Notes: generated from the letters alone by a model not told the origin. DNA of 63,904 nucleotides from Anaerolineae bacterium (GCA_011176535.1 DUEP01000001.1:1-63904), one strand, 5' to 3'. Positions 39,329-50,134 are shown, counted from the first letter of the stretch. A program made the numbers and translations.

Positions 39329-39400
39329 GGCCTGAGCAGAAGCCGCACAAGCGGCTGAAGTCGAGGGCCTGAGCGGAGACCGCACAAGCGGTCGCAGTCA
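39329..39400. repeat. Two tandem 38-base repeats with covarying hairpins
   Basis: Two imperfect copies of a unit starting GCCTGAGC lie back to back. Each holds a 6-bp hairpin around the loop ACAA: AGCCGC/GCGGCT (39341-39356) and GACCGC/GCGGTC (39378-39393). The stem bases differ between copies but stay paired, which suggests selection on the structure. They lie in the 210-base gap between pdxT and the next gene, which holds no other gene. Confidence 0.7.
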
Positions 39401-39466
39401 AAGGCCACCCTTACCTGCCCTGCCCCCAAAGACACCACCCCGCCAGTGCGGCGAAAGGATGCTTCC

Positions 39467-40396
39467 ATGTCGCCCCGCAATCTGGGCTGGCAGGACGGTT
39501 GGCTGATCTGGCGCTACCGGGGGCGAATGGTGTGTTTGAGCGCGCGGCGCTGGGCCACCGGGCGGTGCGGCTGGCCCGGCGGCTGGTGGGGCGTGTTTCG
39601 CCCGCCCGGCGAGAGCTTGGCCTCGGTGTCCTTTGCCGATGGGCTGCCCCTGCTGGCCCGGGCCGAAGTCACCCGCGGGGGGCAGCCGCTGGGCTGGCTG
39701 ACCCATCTGGCCCCGGCCGAGGCGCTGGAAGAGGCCGTGGGCGCGCTGGTCGCCCTCATCGAGCACATGGCCCGCCAGGCCGGACGGCGCGGTGCCCGCT
39801 ACCTGGCCGCCGAAACGCCCGCCGAAGGGACCGGCCTGGCCGTGCTGCAAAAGGCCGGGCTGTTGCCTCTGACCCATCTGACGCTATGGCGTTGGACGGC
39901 TTCCCGCCCCCCGGCCTCCCCGACGGACGCCTGGCGCCCTTTGCAGCCGATGTGGTTGGGCGCAGCCCAAAGCCTCTGGCTCGAGCGGGTGCCCCCGGCC
40001 GTACGCCCGGTGATCGCCCAACCGCGGGCCCAGGCGGGCTGGTGGGTCCTCCCGGCAGACCGGACGATAGGAGGCGTGGCCTGGGTGGACGCCGGCCCCG
40101 GCGGGGTGTGGGTGCAGGTGTTCCTGCACCCGTCGGCCCTGCCCCAGGGGGAACACGGTCTTGCTTCCCTGCTCCATCAGGTAGAGCAACGCTTCCCGCA
40201 TCGCCCGGTGTGGCTCTGCACCGTGGCCGGCGACGGAGTGGAGGACCAAACGCTCACCGCCCTGGGCCTGCGCCGCCAAGGGCACTGGCTGCTACTCGCC
40301 CGTCCGGTGGGGCTTCCGGTGAGCGCCACGGCCCCGGCCCGCGCGGAGAAAGCCACCATCACCCAACCTTTGCGCCCCATCGCCCTCCATTCGTGA
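39467..40396 (+). CDS. Hypothetical protein, possibly two GNAT-like domains
   Basis: A 309-residue soluble protein rich in Trp, Arg and Ala. No firm family is recognised. Each half ends with a helix-strand pattern (VLQKAGLLPLTHLTLWRW; TLTALGLRRQGHWLLLARPV) that resembles the end of GNAT acetyltransferase folds, so a tandem GNAT-like architecture is possible. No clear acetyl-CoA P-loop (Q/RxxGxG/A) was seen. The ATG at 39467 has AAAGGA upstream. Confidence 0.6.
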   Translation: MSPRNLGWQDGWLIWRYRGRMVCLSARRWATGRCGWPGGWWGVFRPPGESLASVSFADGLPLLARAEVTRGGQPLGWLTHLAPAEALEEAVGALVALIEHMARQAGRRGARYLAAETPAEGTGLAVLQKAGLLPLTHLTLWRWTASRPPASPTDAWRPLQPMWLGAAQSLWLERVPPAVRPVIAQPRAQAGWWVLPADRTIGGVAWVDAGPGGVWVQVFLHPSALPQGEHGLASLLHQVEQRFPHRPVWLCTVAGDGVEDQTLTALGLRRQGHWLLLARPVGLPVSATAPARAEKATITQPLRPIALHS

Positions 40397-40423
40397 AGCG
40401 TTCGGGGGTTGTCGAGCCCAACC

Positions 40424-41038
40424 TCACCCCGCGCCCGCTGCCGGCGCCCGACAAAAGCCGACCAGTTTGACAGACCTGTAATCTCCCCCAAACCAAAAGC
40501 CCGTGCCTTCCTGCGACCGCCCAGGCTCGCTCCCCGGGGAAGCCTGCCTCCACATATCCCTGTACCTGTCGGCCTGATGGGTCATGAAATAGACCTGGAG
40601 GGCTGTGACATATGGGTTCAAAATGTCGAGCCGCTCTCTACGAAGCCCGAGGAAGCACTTCATGTCGATTTTGAGTTCTTCCTGTTTTGAGCCGTCGGGT
40701 GGAGGGTGAACTCCCCCAAGGTGGAAGTTCTCCATGTAGTACATCCAGGCGCGGGCGCGCTCAATGCGCTGGAGGGCGTCGCCCCTGTCGAGTCCGAGGT
40801 CGGCAAGGCTGGCCAGCACCTCTGAAGGCACCTGGTCTGCCGGGACGAGATCCGCCGTGACGCCGTTGGAGACCAGGACATATTTGCTTGTGCTTGCGCC
40901 GTTGGCCACGACGCCGTGGACGGCGAACAGCCTGTTCGCCGGGGGCAAGAGCCGGACGTTTTCGCCCCAGACCGCCTTGTCCGAGACAAAGGGGGCGACT
41001 GGCTGGCCGAAGTAGCCGTTCAGGTAGTTGAATGTATT
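40424..41038 (-). pseudogene. Orphan gene fragment lacking a start
   Basis: A reading frame of about 204 codons on the minus strand, facing the surrounding plus-strand genes. From a stop at 41039-41041 it reads NTFNYLNGYFGQPVAPFVSD and on through AVWGENVRLLPP and MYYMENFHLGG to a proline/glycine-rich tail. The text looks protein-like and has lower GC than its neighbours, but no ATG or ribosome site is found at its beginning, so it looks like the 3' part of a gene that has lost its 5' end. A TTG-started shorter protein (40424-40948) is the alternative. No family recognised. Confidence 0.45.
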
Positions 41039-41133
41039 TTACCGCCACGGGCGCGTGAAACGCCAGCTATCATCCGCGCCCATCCGCCGCATCCGCGTCA
41101 TCCGTGGCCCATCGGCCCGGGCTGCAAAGCACT

Positions 41134-41162
41134 TTGACGCCCCCTCGTGGATGTGGTATAAC
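41134..41162 (+). promoter_or_regulatory. Promoter of the R3H/AAA ATPase gene
   Basis: TTGACG (41134-41139), 17 bases, TATAAC (41157-41162). The predicted start lies just before the first unit of the GTGGAAAA repeat array, so the repeats would be transcribed. Confidence 0.75.
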
Positions 41163-41185
41163 CCATTACGCGCCACCCCATCTCG

Positions 41186-41260
41186 TTGTGGAAAAAGCCC
41201 CTGAGAACCGGTGGAAAACCCGGGACAGACTTGTGGAAAACAAGGGAGAACCTGTAGAAA
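41186..41260 (+). repeat. Four ~22-bp direct repeats with GTGGAAAA core
   Basis: The cores TGTGGAAAA (41187), GGTGGAAAA (41210), TGTGGAAAA (41232) and TGTAGAAAA (41253) are spaced 23, 22 and 21 bases apart, close to two helical turns. The intervening sequence is partly similar (GAGAACC occurs twice). The complement TTTTCCACA differs by one base from the DnaA box TTATCCACA. They lie between the promoter and the ATG of the R3H ATPase gene. Confidence 0.75.
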
Positions 41261-41264
41261 AAAC

Positions 41265-42872
<1,608 letters not shown>

Positions 42873-42918
42873 TTTTTCACCCGTTTTTTGCCCACCTCAC
42901 CCCGCCCCCCCTCAATCC

Positions 42919-42955
42919 CCCCCTCCCCTCTCCTTGCGAAGGAGAGGGGAGGGGG
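42919..42955. repeat. Perfect 17-bp hairpin downstream of the R3H gene
   Basis: CCCCCTCCCCTCTCCTT (42919-42935), loop GCG, and its exact complement at 42939-42955. There is no T-tract. It resembles the hairpin before trmD (CTCCT loop AGGAG), suggesting a dispersed CT/GA-arm palindrome. The 201-base gap 42873-43073 holds nothing else recognisable. Confidence 0.85.
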
Positions 42956-43073
42956 ACGGCGGAGGCCAGGGGGGTATCTCCAGCCTGGTCGGCCTCCATC
43001 CGGGAATGTAAGAACACGAAAAAGCCCCGAGAAATCCTACTGGTGAAAGGCAAAACCCACGAAGCAGAAACAG

Positions 43074-43286
43074 ATGGATGTCCAAGAGGCGCAAAAACGG
43101 TTTCGTGAACTTGTGGCCGGGGCCCGGGCCGGAGAGGAGTGGGTGTTGGTTGATGAGGGAGACACGCCCATCGCCCGCCTGGTCCCGTTAGGGGTCCGTG
43201 TTACTGGCTTGCATCCCGGCGCTTTTCAGACCAAAGCCAATTTTGACGCCCCCTTGCCAGAGGCTTTTTGGACGGACCAGCAATGA
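43074..43286 (+). CDS. Antitoxin of a VapBC-type toxin-antitoxin pair (Phd/YefM fold)
   Basis: A 70-residue antitoxin. The N-terminal part fits the Phd/YefM DNA-binding pattern (VQEAQKRFRELVAGARAGEE, PIARLVPL) and the C-terminus carries the toxin-binding tail LHPGAFQTKANFDAPLPEAF, typical of antitoxins paired with PIN toxins. It appears full length. The toxin gene starts inside its stop (ATGA), the usual TA arrangement, but the toxin is internally deleted, so this antitoxin may have no active partner. Confidence 0.85.
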   Translation: MDVQEAQKRFRELVAGARAGEEWVLVDEGDTPIARLVPLGVRVTGLHPGAFQTKANFDAPLPEAFWTDQQ

Positions 43287-43441
43287 AGTTGCTTTTGGAT
43301 ACGCATATCTTTATCTGGTGGGACAGCCAGCCCGAGCGTCTTTCCGAACGTGTCCTCTCCCTCTGCCGCGACCCGCAGCATGAGGTGCTCCTCAGTCGTG
43401 ACGCACGGCTGACCCAGTATCCGGTGGAAGTGATCTGGTGA
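43283..43441 (+). pseudogene. PIN-domain toxin (VapC-like) with in-frame internal deletion
   Basis: A 52-codon frame reads MKLLLDTHIFIWWDSQPERL through HEVLLS and then SRDARLTQYPVEVIW to the stop. These are the exact N-terminal and C-terminal ends of a PIN toxin of about 125-130 residues. About 75 residues between them are gone, including the central acidic active-site residues, while the frame is kept. The first aspartate (D6) remains. It cannot be an active RNase. Its stop overlaps the GTG start of tmk (GTGA, 43438-43441). Confidence 0.85.
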
Positions 43442-44121
43442 CCTCTCTTCCTGGCTCCCGGCAGAAAGTCTACCCCGGCCTGTTTATCACCTTCGAAGGC
43501 CCTGAAGGCGGCGGCAAGAGCACTCAACTGGCCGCCCTGGCCGATTTTCTCGAGGCGCAGGGCGTGCCGGTGGTACGCACGCGCGAGCCCGGCGGCACGC
43601 CCATCGGTGAGCAGGTGCGCCGCATCCTGCTTGATCACGCCAACCAGGCCATGCACCCCCGCACCGAGGTGTTACTCTTTCAGGCTTCCCGCGCCGAACA
43701 TGTGGCGAAACTCATCGCCCCGGCCCTGGAGCAGGGCAAGGTGGTCCTCTGCGACCGCTACGCCGACTCGACCCTGGCCTATCAAGGCTACGGCCGGCAG
43801 ACCGATTTGGAGGCCCTGGCGCAGGTGGTCGCCTATGCCACAGGCGGATTGATGCCCGACCTCACGCTGTTGCTGGACCTGCCTGTGGAGGATGGGCTGC
43901 GCCGACGACAGCCTCTGCTCCAGGAGTGGAACCGGCTGGATGCGGAAACGCTGGCCTTCCATCAGCGGGTGCGCCGGGGCTACTTGCGGCTGGCCGAGCA
44001 GGAGCCAGGGCGCTGGGTGAAAATCGACGCCCGGCGGCCGGCCGAAGAGGTGCAGGCCGAGGTACGCCGGGTGGTGGTGGCGCGCCTGCGCCAAAAGGGG
44101 CTGTGGCCGGAAGGGAGGTAG
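43438..44121 (+). CDS. tmk: Thymidylate kinase
   Basis: Tmk phosphorylates dTMP to dTDP. The 227-residue product has the P-loop FEGPEGGGKSTQ, the DR(Y/H) motif CDRYADSTLAYQGYG and the TREPGGTPIGEQ block. The GTG at 43438 lies within the stop of the truncated toxin frame, and no ribosome site other than AGTGATCTGG is seen, so initiation may depend on translation of the toxin remnant. The next in-frame candidate is internal to the beta1 strand and less likely. The C-terminus is normal. Confidence 0.95.
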   Translation: MTSLPGSRQKVYPGLFITFEGPEGGGKSTQLAALADFLEAQGVPVVRTREPGGTPIGEQVRRILLDHANQAMHPRTEVLLFQASRAEHVAKLIAPALEQGKVVLCDRYADSTLAYQGYGRQTDLEALAQVVAYATGGLMPDLTLLLDLPVEDGLRRRQPLLQEWNRLDAETLAFHQRVRRGYLRLAEQEPGRWVKIDARRPAEEVQAEVRRVVVARLRQKGLWPEGR

Positions 44122-44143
44122 GGCAGGGCGGCCCTTCGACTAC

Positions 44144-44171
44144 GCGGCCCTGTGGGCCGCTCTGCTCAGGG
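44144..44171. repeat. Second copy of the GC-rich interspersed unit
   Basis: Twenty-eight bases starting GCGGCCCTGTGGGCCGC and ending CTCAGGG match the unit at 35375-35402 at 26 of 28 positions. It lies between the convergent tmk and fmdB-like genes. Confidence 0.75.
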
Positions 44172-44231
44172 CTGTGTGGTGGTGGTAGGCCCTGGCCTGA
44201 GGTATCGCGCCCCGGTCGAGGGGAACAGATG

Positions 44232-44272
44232 AAAAAAAGGGACGGCCCCTTTTCCTGGGGAGCGGGCCGTCC
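44232..44272 (-). terminator. Terminator of the FmdB-like gene
   Basis: GGACGGCCC (44240-44248) pairs with GGGCCGTCC (44264-44272). On the minus strand the hairpin is followed by CTTTTTTTC. It may also stop tmk transcripts from the other side. Confidence 0.85.
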
Positions 44273-44308
44273 TTTGAGGTCCGGGTTGGGCAGGATGGGC
44301 AGGCGGTG

Positions 44309-44707
44309 TCATTCTTCCGGGGGAGGAGGGCTGTCCTCCCCAAATTCCTCGGCCAGTTCGGGCATGGCCTGCTCGATTTCCTCAGGCGTCTGGCCCTTTT
44401 CCAACCGATCCACCACTTCCTCGAACTCGGGGCCCAGGTCCTCGCCCAGTTCACGGCTCATCTCGCGCATCATACGGCCCAGGGCCCGTGGGTCCTCGTC
44501 CAGGGCATCGAGCATAGCCGGGTCGGCTAAGGATTCCTCCAGGCGGCTCTCTTCGGAGCGCAGCATACGCACTGGGCGGATAATGCGCTGCAGATGGTCG
44601 CTCTGGCAAGCCGGGCAGTGCACCGCCCGTTGCCCGTATTCCGCATAGGACATGCGCACGGTAAACCGTTTCCCACAGTCCAGACACTGGTAGGAATAGG
44701 CCGGCAT
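44309..44707 (-). CDS. FmdB-family zinc ribbon protein
   Basis: A 132-residue protein. The N-terminal 45 residues form the FmdB-type zinc ribbon (AYSYQCLDCGKRFTV; VHCPACQS), the rest is an acidic, helical tail ending in a run of prolines and glutamates. The ATG at 44707 has GGAGG upstream. Family members are regulators by name only; the function here is unknown. The promoter must lie in the 65-base gap to the divergent gmk. Confidence 0.85.
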   Translation of the reverse strand: MPAYSYQCLDCGKRFTVRMSYAEYGQRAVHCPACQSDHLQRIIRPVRMLRSEESRLEESLADPAMLDALDEDPRALGRMMREMSRELGEDLGPEFEEVVDRLEKGQTPEEIEQAMPELAEEFGEDSPPPPEE

Positions 44708-44728
44708 AGCCACCTCCACACCTCAGAG

Positions 44729-44758
44729 TTGGACCTACCCTTTCTGGAAAACTATTAT
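44729..44758 (+). promoter_or_regulatory. Promoter of gmk
   Basis: TTGGAC (44729-44734), 18 bases, TATTAT (44753-44758). The ATG at 44773 is only 14 bases further, so the leader is very short. Confidence 0.65.
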
Positions 44759-44772
44759 ACTCAGGTGAGGCC

Positions 44773-45393
44773 ATGAGCAACGCTTCTTTCCAACTTCCCC
44801 AACCCGAACCCCTGCTGGTGGTCATCTCGGGCCCCTCAGGGGTAGGCAAAGATTCGGTCATCCAGCGGATGAAAGAGCGCAACCTGCCCTTCCATTTCGT
44901 GGTCACGGCGACCACCCGCCCGCCCCGTCCCGGCGAGCGCCACGGGGTGGATTACTTTTTCGTCTCCCGGGAAGAGTTCGCCGAGATGATCGACCACGGC
45001 GAATTGCTGGAATATGCTTTGGTGTACAATGACTACAAGGGCATCCCCAAGGAGCAGGTGCGGCGGGCCCTGGCCAGCGGCAAGGATGTGGTAATGCGGG
45101 TGGATGTGCAGGGCGCGGCCACGGTGCGCCGGCTGGCTCCCGAAGCCGTGCTCATCTTCCTCACCACGGAGAGCGAAGAGGAGTTGGTGCGCCGCCTGAA
45201 AAAGCGCCAGACGGAGAGCCCCGAAGACCTCAAACTGCGCATCGCCACAGCGCGCAAGGAACTGGAACGTCTGCATGAATTCGACTATGTAGTGGTCAAT
45301 CGGGAAGGAAAACTGGATAAGGCCGTGGACACCATCATCGCCATCATGACGGCCGAGCACCACCGCATCCCGCACCGCAAGGTGACCCTGTGA
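44773..45393 (+). CDS. gmk: Guanylate kinase
   Basis: Gmk converts GMP to GDP. The 206-residue product has the P-loop VISGPSGVGKDSVI, the GMP-binding TATTRPPRPGERHGVDYFF and the lid/VDVQGAATV motif. Length is typical. The rhomboid gene follows after 16 bases. rpoZ and dfp/coaBC, frequent neighbours, are absent. Confidence 0.96.
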   Translation: MSNASFQLPQPEPLLVVISGPSGVGKDSVIQRMKERNLPFHFVVTATTRPPRPGERHGVDYFFVSREEFAEMIDHGELLEYALVYNDYKGIPKEQVRRALASGKDVVMRVDVQGAATVRRLAPEAVLIFLTTESEEELVRRLKKRQTESPEDLKLRIATARKELERLHEFDYVVVNREGKLDKAVDTIIAIMTAEHHRIPHRKVTL

Positions 45394-45409
45394 CCCCAAG
45401 GAGGCTGCG

Positions 45410-46186
45410 TTGACCACGCCAACCCCTGTGTTTTCGGCTCCCCCTTCCCAACCCGAGCCCGCCTGGCGCCGCAAGTGGCGCCAGGCACAGCGGGGGCCCT
45501 GGGTGACCTGGGCGTTGCTCATCCTCACCGTGGCCGTGTACAGCTTGCAACTGCTCAGCCAGGCCTGGCTGGGCAACGACTACCCCGCGCTGCTGGGCCT
45601 CAAGTGGGGGCCGGCCATCGTCCACGGCGAGTGGTGGCGGCTCATCACGCCCCTTTTCCTCCACGGCAACCTGCTGCACATCGGCTTCAACATGTACGCC
45701 CTGTATGTGCTGGGGCCGGGGCTGGAACGCATGATGGGCCATGGGCCTTTTGCGCTGCTTTATTTCCTCAGCGGCTACACCGGGATGGCCGTATCCTTCG
45801 CCATGGACCCCTCCCCTTCGCTGGGCGCGTCCACGGCCATCTTCGGCCTCATCGGGGCCTACATCGTGATCTACGCTCAGAACCGCGAGGCCTTCGGCCC
45901 GGTGGCCGGGATGTACCTGCGCAACGCCGTGATGCTGGCCCTGGTCAACCTCGCTTTTGGCGCGGTGGTGCCTCAAATCGACAACTGGGGGCATGTGGGC
46001 GGTTTGCTGGGGGGCATGGCGCTGACGGCCTTCGGCGGCCCACGCTACGAGGCCGGCTTTTCGTTGCTCACTGCCCAGCGCGTGCTGCGCAACACCCAAA
46101 CCTGGCCGCGTACCTTAGCGGCGGCGGCAGGGGTGGCGCTGGTCTTCGCCCTCTTCCTAGTGGCCGGCTGGCCCAAGTATCTCTGA
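45410..46186 (+). CDS. Rhomboid-family intramembrane serine protease
   Basis: A 258-residue six-helix membrane protein. The L1 loop WWRLITPLFLHGNLLHIGFN, the active-site serine in LGASTAIFG (GAST instead of the usual GxSG) and the catalytic histidine in NWGHVGGLLGG are visible. The start is TTG at 45410 with AAGGAGG five bases upstream. It follows gmk closely. The GAST variant still has the Ser-His dyad; activity is likely but unproven. Confidence 0.9.
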   Translation: MTTPTPVFSAPPSQPEPAWRRKWRQAQRGPWVTWALLILTVAVYSLQLLSQAWLGNDYPALLGLKWGPAIVHGEWWRLITPLFLHGNLLHIGFNMYALYVLGPGLERMMGHGPFALLYFLSGYTGMAVSFAMDPSPSLGASTAIFGLIGAYIVIYAQNREAFGPVAGMYLRNAVMLALVNLAFGAVVPQIDNWGHVGGLLGGMALTAFGGPRYEAGFSLLTAQRVLRNTQTWPRTLAAAAGVALVFALFLVAGWPKYL

Positions 46187-46246
46187 GCATCCCTGCGCAA
46201 CTTTACAGCGGCCCGAGTGTTTCAACCAGCGACCAAGGAGGTAACC

Positions 46247-46687
46247 ATGGACACGGTAGCCCAAATCCTCAAACGCAAAGGGCATCACATCTGGTCGGTT
46301 TCACCGGATACCAGCGTGTTGGACGCCACACGCCTGATAGCCGAAAAGAACATCGGCGCAGTGCTCGTCATCGACGGCGGCCACGTGAAGGGGATCTTCT
46401 CGGAACGCGACCTGGCCCGGCGGGTAGTGGTTGAGGGCCTGGATCCGGCGACCACGCCCGTCTCCAAAGTGATGACCCCCCAGGTGTTGTGCATCGACCC
46501 CAAAGCCACTGCCGAAGAGGTCCTTGCCGTGATGACCGAAAAGCGTCTGCGCCACCTCCCGGTGCGCGAAGGAGACAAACTCCTGGGGGTGGTCTCCATC
46601 GGCGACGCGGTGAAGTCCATCATCGAACACCACCAGTTCACCATCCAGCAACTGGTGAACTACATCACCGGCGCCGAAACCCTGTAG
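46247..46687 (+). CDS. CBS-domain pair protein
   Basis: A 146-residue stand-alone protein with two CBS motifs (KGHHIWSVSPDTSVLDATRL; GIFSERDLARRVV; VMTPQVLCIDPKATAEEVLA; GVVSIGDAVKSII). Such pairs bind adenine nucleotides and usually sense energy state; the partner is unknown. The ATG at 46247 follows AAGGAGG; an upstream in-frame ATG lacks a ribosome site. Confidence 0.92.
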   Translation: MDTVAQILKRKGHHIWSVSPDTSVLDATRLIAEKNIGAVLVIDGGHVKGIFSERDLARRVVVEGLDPATTPVSKVMTPQVLCIDPKATAEEVLAVMTEKRLRHLPVREGDKLLGVVSIGDAVKSIIEHHQFTIQQLVNYITGAETL

Positions 46688-46710
46688 CCTACCCCTGCCA
46701 CCCGGAAATC

Positions 46711-46745
46711 AAAAACCGCACCCTTTTGGGGTGCGGTTTCTTTCT
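46711..46745. terminator. Bidirectional terminator after the CBS gene
   Basis: AAACCGCACCC (46713-46723) pairs with GGGTGCGGTTT (46729-46739) in an 11-bp stem, with A-run before and CTTTCT after. It separates the convergent CBS and enoyl-CoA hydratase genes. Confidence 0.88.
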
Positions 46746-46767
46746 GGATACCGTCGTTTCCGGGGGC

Positions 46768-47559
46768 TCATCCCTCCTCAGCGGGTTCCCAGAACCTGGG
46801 CGGACGCTTCTCGCGGAAAGCCGTCACGCCCTCCTTGTGTTCGGGGCTGCGGAAGGCGATATCCTGGATGTGGCTTTCGTAATCCAACACCGCCTCCAGA
46901 TGGGGCAACATGGCGCGGTTGAAGGCGCGTTTGGTCAACCCCATGGCCCGCACCGGACCCCGGGCCAGCCGCTGCGCCAGGGCCAGCGCCTCTTCGTGCA
47001 GCCGCTCGACGGGCGTCACCCGGTTGACCAATCCCCAGGCCAGGGCCTGCTCGACGGTGATGGGCTCGTTAGTGAAGGCATACTCGCTGGCCCGTCCCAG
47101 GCCGATCAGGGCCGGCAGAAGCAGCGAGACCGCCGAATCCGGGGCCAAGCCAATGCCCAGAAAGCCCACCAAAAACCGCGTCCCCTCGGCGGCGATGCGG
47201 ATATCGCAGGCCAGGGCCACCCCCAGGGCCGCCCCCGCCACCGCGCCATGCAGCGCAGCGATCACCGGCTTCTCCAACCAGCGAATCTGCAAAATGAGGG
47301 GGTTGTAGGTGCTGAGCAGGTGCGGACGCAAAGACTGCCCTTCGAGGATCTCAAAGGCAGTCAGGTCCTGCCCGGCGCTGAACACCGGCCCCCTGGCCTG
47401 CAACACCACGGCCCGCACGCTGGCCTCCCTGGCCGCCTGGCGAAAGGCCCGTTGCAACGCCGCGATGAGGGCATGATCAAAGGCGTTGACCTTGGGGCGG
47501 TTCAGGGTCAAAAGCAACACCGGCCCCTGCTGTTCGACCAGCAGCACATCTTCTGGCAT
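46768..47559 (-). CDS. Enoyl-CoA hydratase/isomerase family protein
   Basis: A 263-residue crotonase-fold enzyme. The oxyanion-hole segments FSAGQDLTAF and ALHGAVAGAALGVALACD are intact. The second catalytic region reads IGLAPDSAVSLLLP, with Asp rather than the Glu of classical hydratases, which is closer to PaaG-type isomerases. The ATG at 47559 with GGGAGG upstream is chosen. No other beta-oxidation genes are adjacent; its substrate is unknown. Confidence 0.88.
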   Translation of the reverse strand: MPEDVLLVEQQGPVLLLTLNRPKVNAFDHALIAALQRAFRQAAREASVRAVVLQARGPVFSAGQDLTAFEILEGQSLRPHLLSTYNPLILQIRWLEKPVIAALHGAVAGAALGVALACDIRIAAEGTRFLVGFLGIGLAPDSAVSLLLPALIGLGRASEYAFTNEPITVEQALAWGLVNRVTPVERLHEEALALAQRLARGPVRAMGLTKRAFNRAMLPHLEAVLDYESHIQDIAFRSPEHKEGVTAFREKRPPRFWEPAEEG

Positions 47560-47579
47560 ACCCACCTCCCCGGTAAGAT

Positions 47580-47610
47580 GGAAAAATCCCCCCACACAAC
47601 AGGTGGGGGG
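47580..47610 (-). terminator. Terminator after the acidic hypothetical gene
   Basis: On the minus strand CCCCCCAC, loop CTGTTGT-like, GTGGGGGG (47588-47595 with 47603-47610) is followed by ATTTTTC. It separates the enoyl-CoA hydratase gene from the upstream gene. Confidence 0.8.
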
Positions 47611-47629
47611 AGGGTTTACCAATCCCGGC

Positions 47630-48040
47630 TTACCCCTCGTCGAAGGTCAACCAATCCCCGTCCGAGGCGTCTTCGTCCTCGTCGTCTTCCTCTTCATCGT
47701 AGTAACTGTACTCCACGATAATGTCGGGCTCGTCGGTGTACACCCACAACTGGAGCACATCCCCCTCATCGGTGGCCAGGTGACGGGCCGCCACAATGGG
47801 CACCCGCCGGATGAGGCCGCTGGGATCGCGAAACTCCAGGTGAATGGGCTCGCGTGCATGCCAGGCCCGGTAACAGCGGTTGATCAATTCAGGCCCGTTG
47901 AGCGCGCGCACCTGGGTAAAAGCCAGGCGAGAGAGGCTCGGCCCCTCCACCTGACCCAAGAGCCAGTCCTCGTTGGCCGGCTCGAAAGTTGGCGTTGGCC
48001 CCTCAATGATCGTGATTTTTCGTTCTTCCGTATTTTCCAT
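47630..48040 (-). CDS. Acidic protein of unknown function
   Basis: A 136-residue, strongly acidic protein with no signal peptide. The middle looks like a small alpha/beta domain (RAWHAREPIHLEFRDPSGLI; VPIVAARHLATDEGDVLQLW). The C-terminal 30 residues are almost only Asp and Glu (EEEDDEDEDAS). No family recognised. It lies downstream of groEL on the same strand but 113 bases away with no terminator seen between them. Confidence 0.7.
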   Translation of the reverse strand: MENTEERKITIIEGPTPTFEPANEDWLLGQVEGPSLSRLAFTQVRALNGPELINRCYRAWHAREPIHLEFRDPSGLIRRVPIVAARHLATDEGDVLQLWVYTDEPDIIVEYSYYDEEEDDEDEDASDGDWLTFDEG

Positions 48041-48153
48041 AGGACACCTTCATCCACATGAGGGTTCCCGGCAATCATACCACAAAACTGGGGCAGCACA
48101 ACGGCGGCCCCCGAAGTGCGGGGGCCGCCGTGAAAATCCAACCTGCCGGGGGA

Positions 48154-49809
<1,656 letters not shown>

Positions 49810-50103
49810 TTATTTTTCGTCAACTACAGCCAGGATGTCGCTTTCGCGCAGGATAAGCAACTTTTTGCCCTCCAACTTGACTTCGGTGCCCGCGTACTTG
49901 GCAAACAATACGCGGTCGCCCACCTTGACATCCAACGGAATACGCTGCCCCTTCTCGTCCCGCTCACCGGGACCCACGGCCAGCACCTTGCCTTGCTGCG
50001 GTTTCTCCTTGGCTGTTTCGGGCAGCACAATTCCTCCGGGCGTCACCTCGTCTTCCTCGATGGGTTCCACGACCACTCGATTGCCCAAAGGGCGCCACTC
50101 CAT
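49810..50103 (-). CDS. groS: Co-chaperonin GroES
   Basis: The 10-kDa lid of the GroEL chamber, 97 residues. The N-terminal strand [20 protein letters not shown], the mobile loop [14 protein letters not shown] and the C-terminal [11 protein letters not shown] are present. The ATG at 50103 has GGGAGG six bases upstream and is preferred over a TTG two codons earlier. Confidence 0.97.
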   Translation of the reverse strand: MEWRPLGNRVVVEPIEEDEVTPGGIVLPETAKEKPQQGKVLAVGPGERDEKGQRIPLDVKVGDRVLFAKYAGTEVKLEGKKLLILRESDILAVVDEK

Positions 50104-50134
50104 GGTCAACCTCCCTCAAGGAACGAACTACAAA

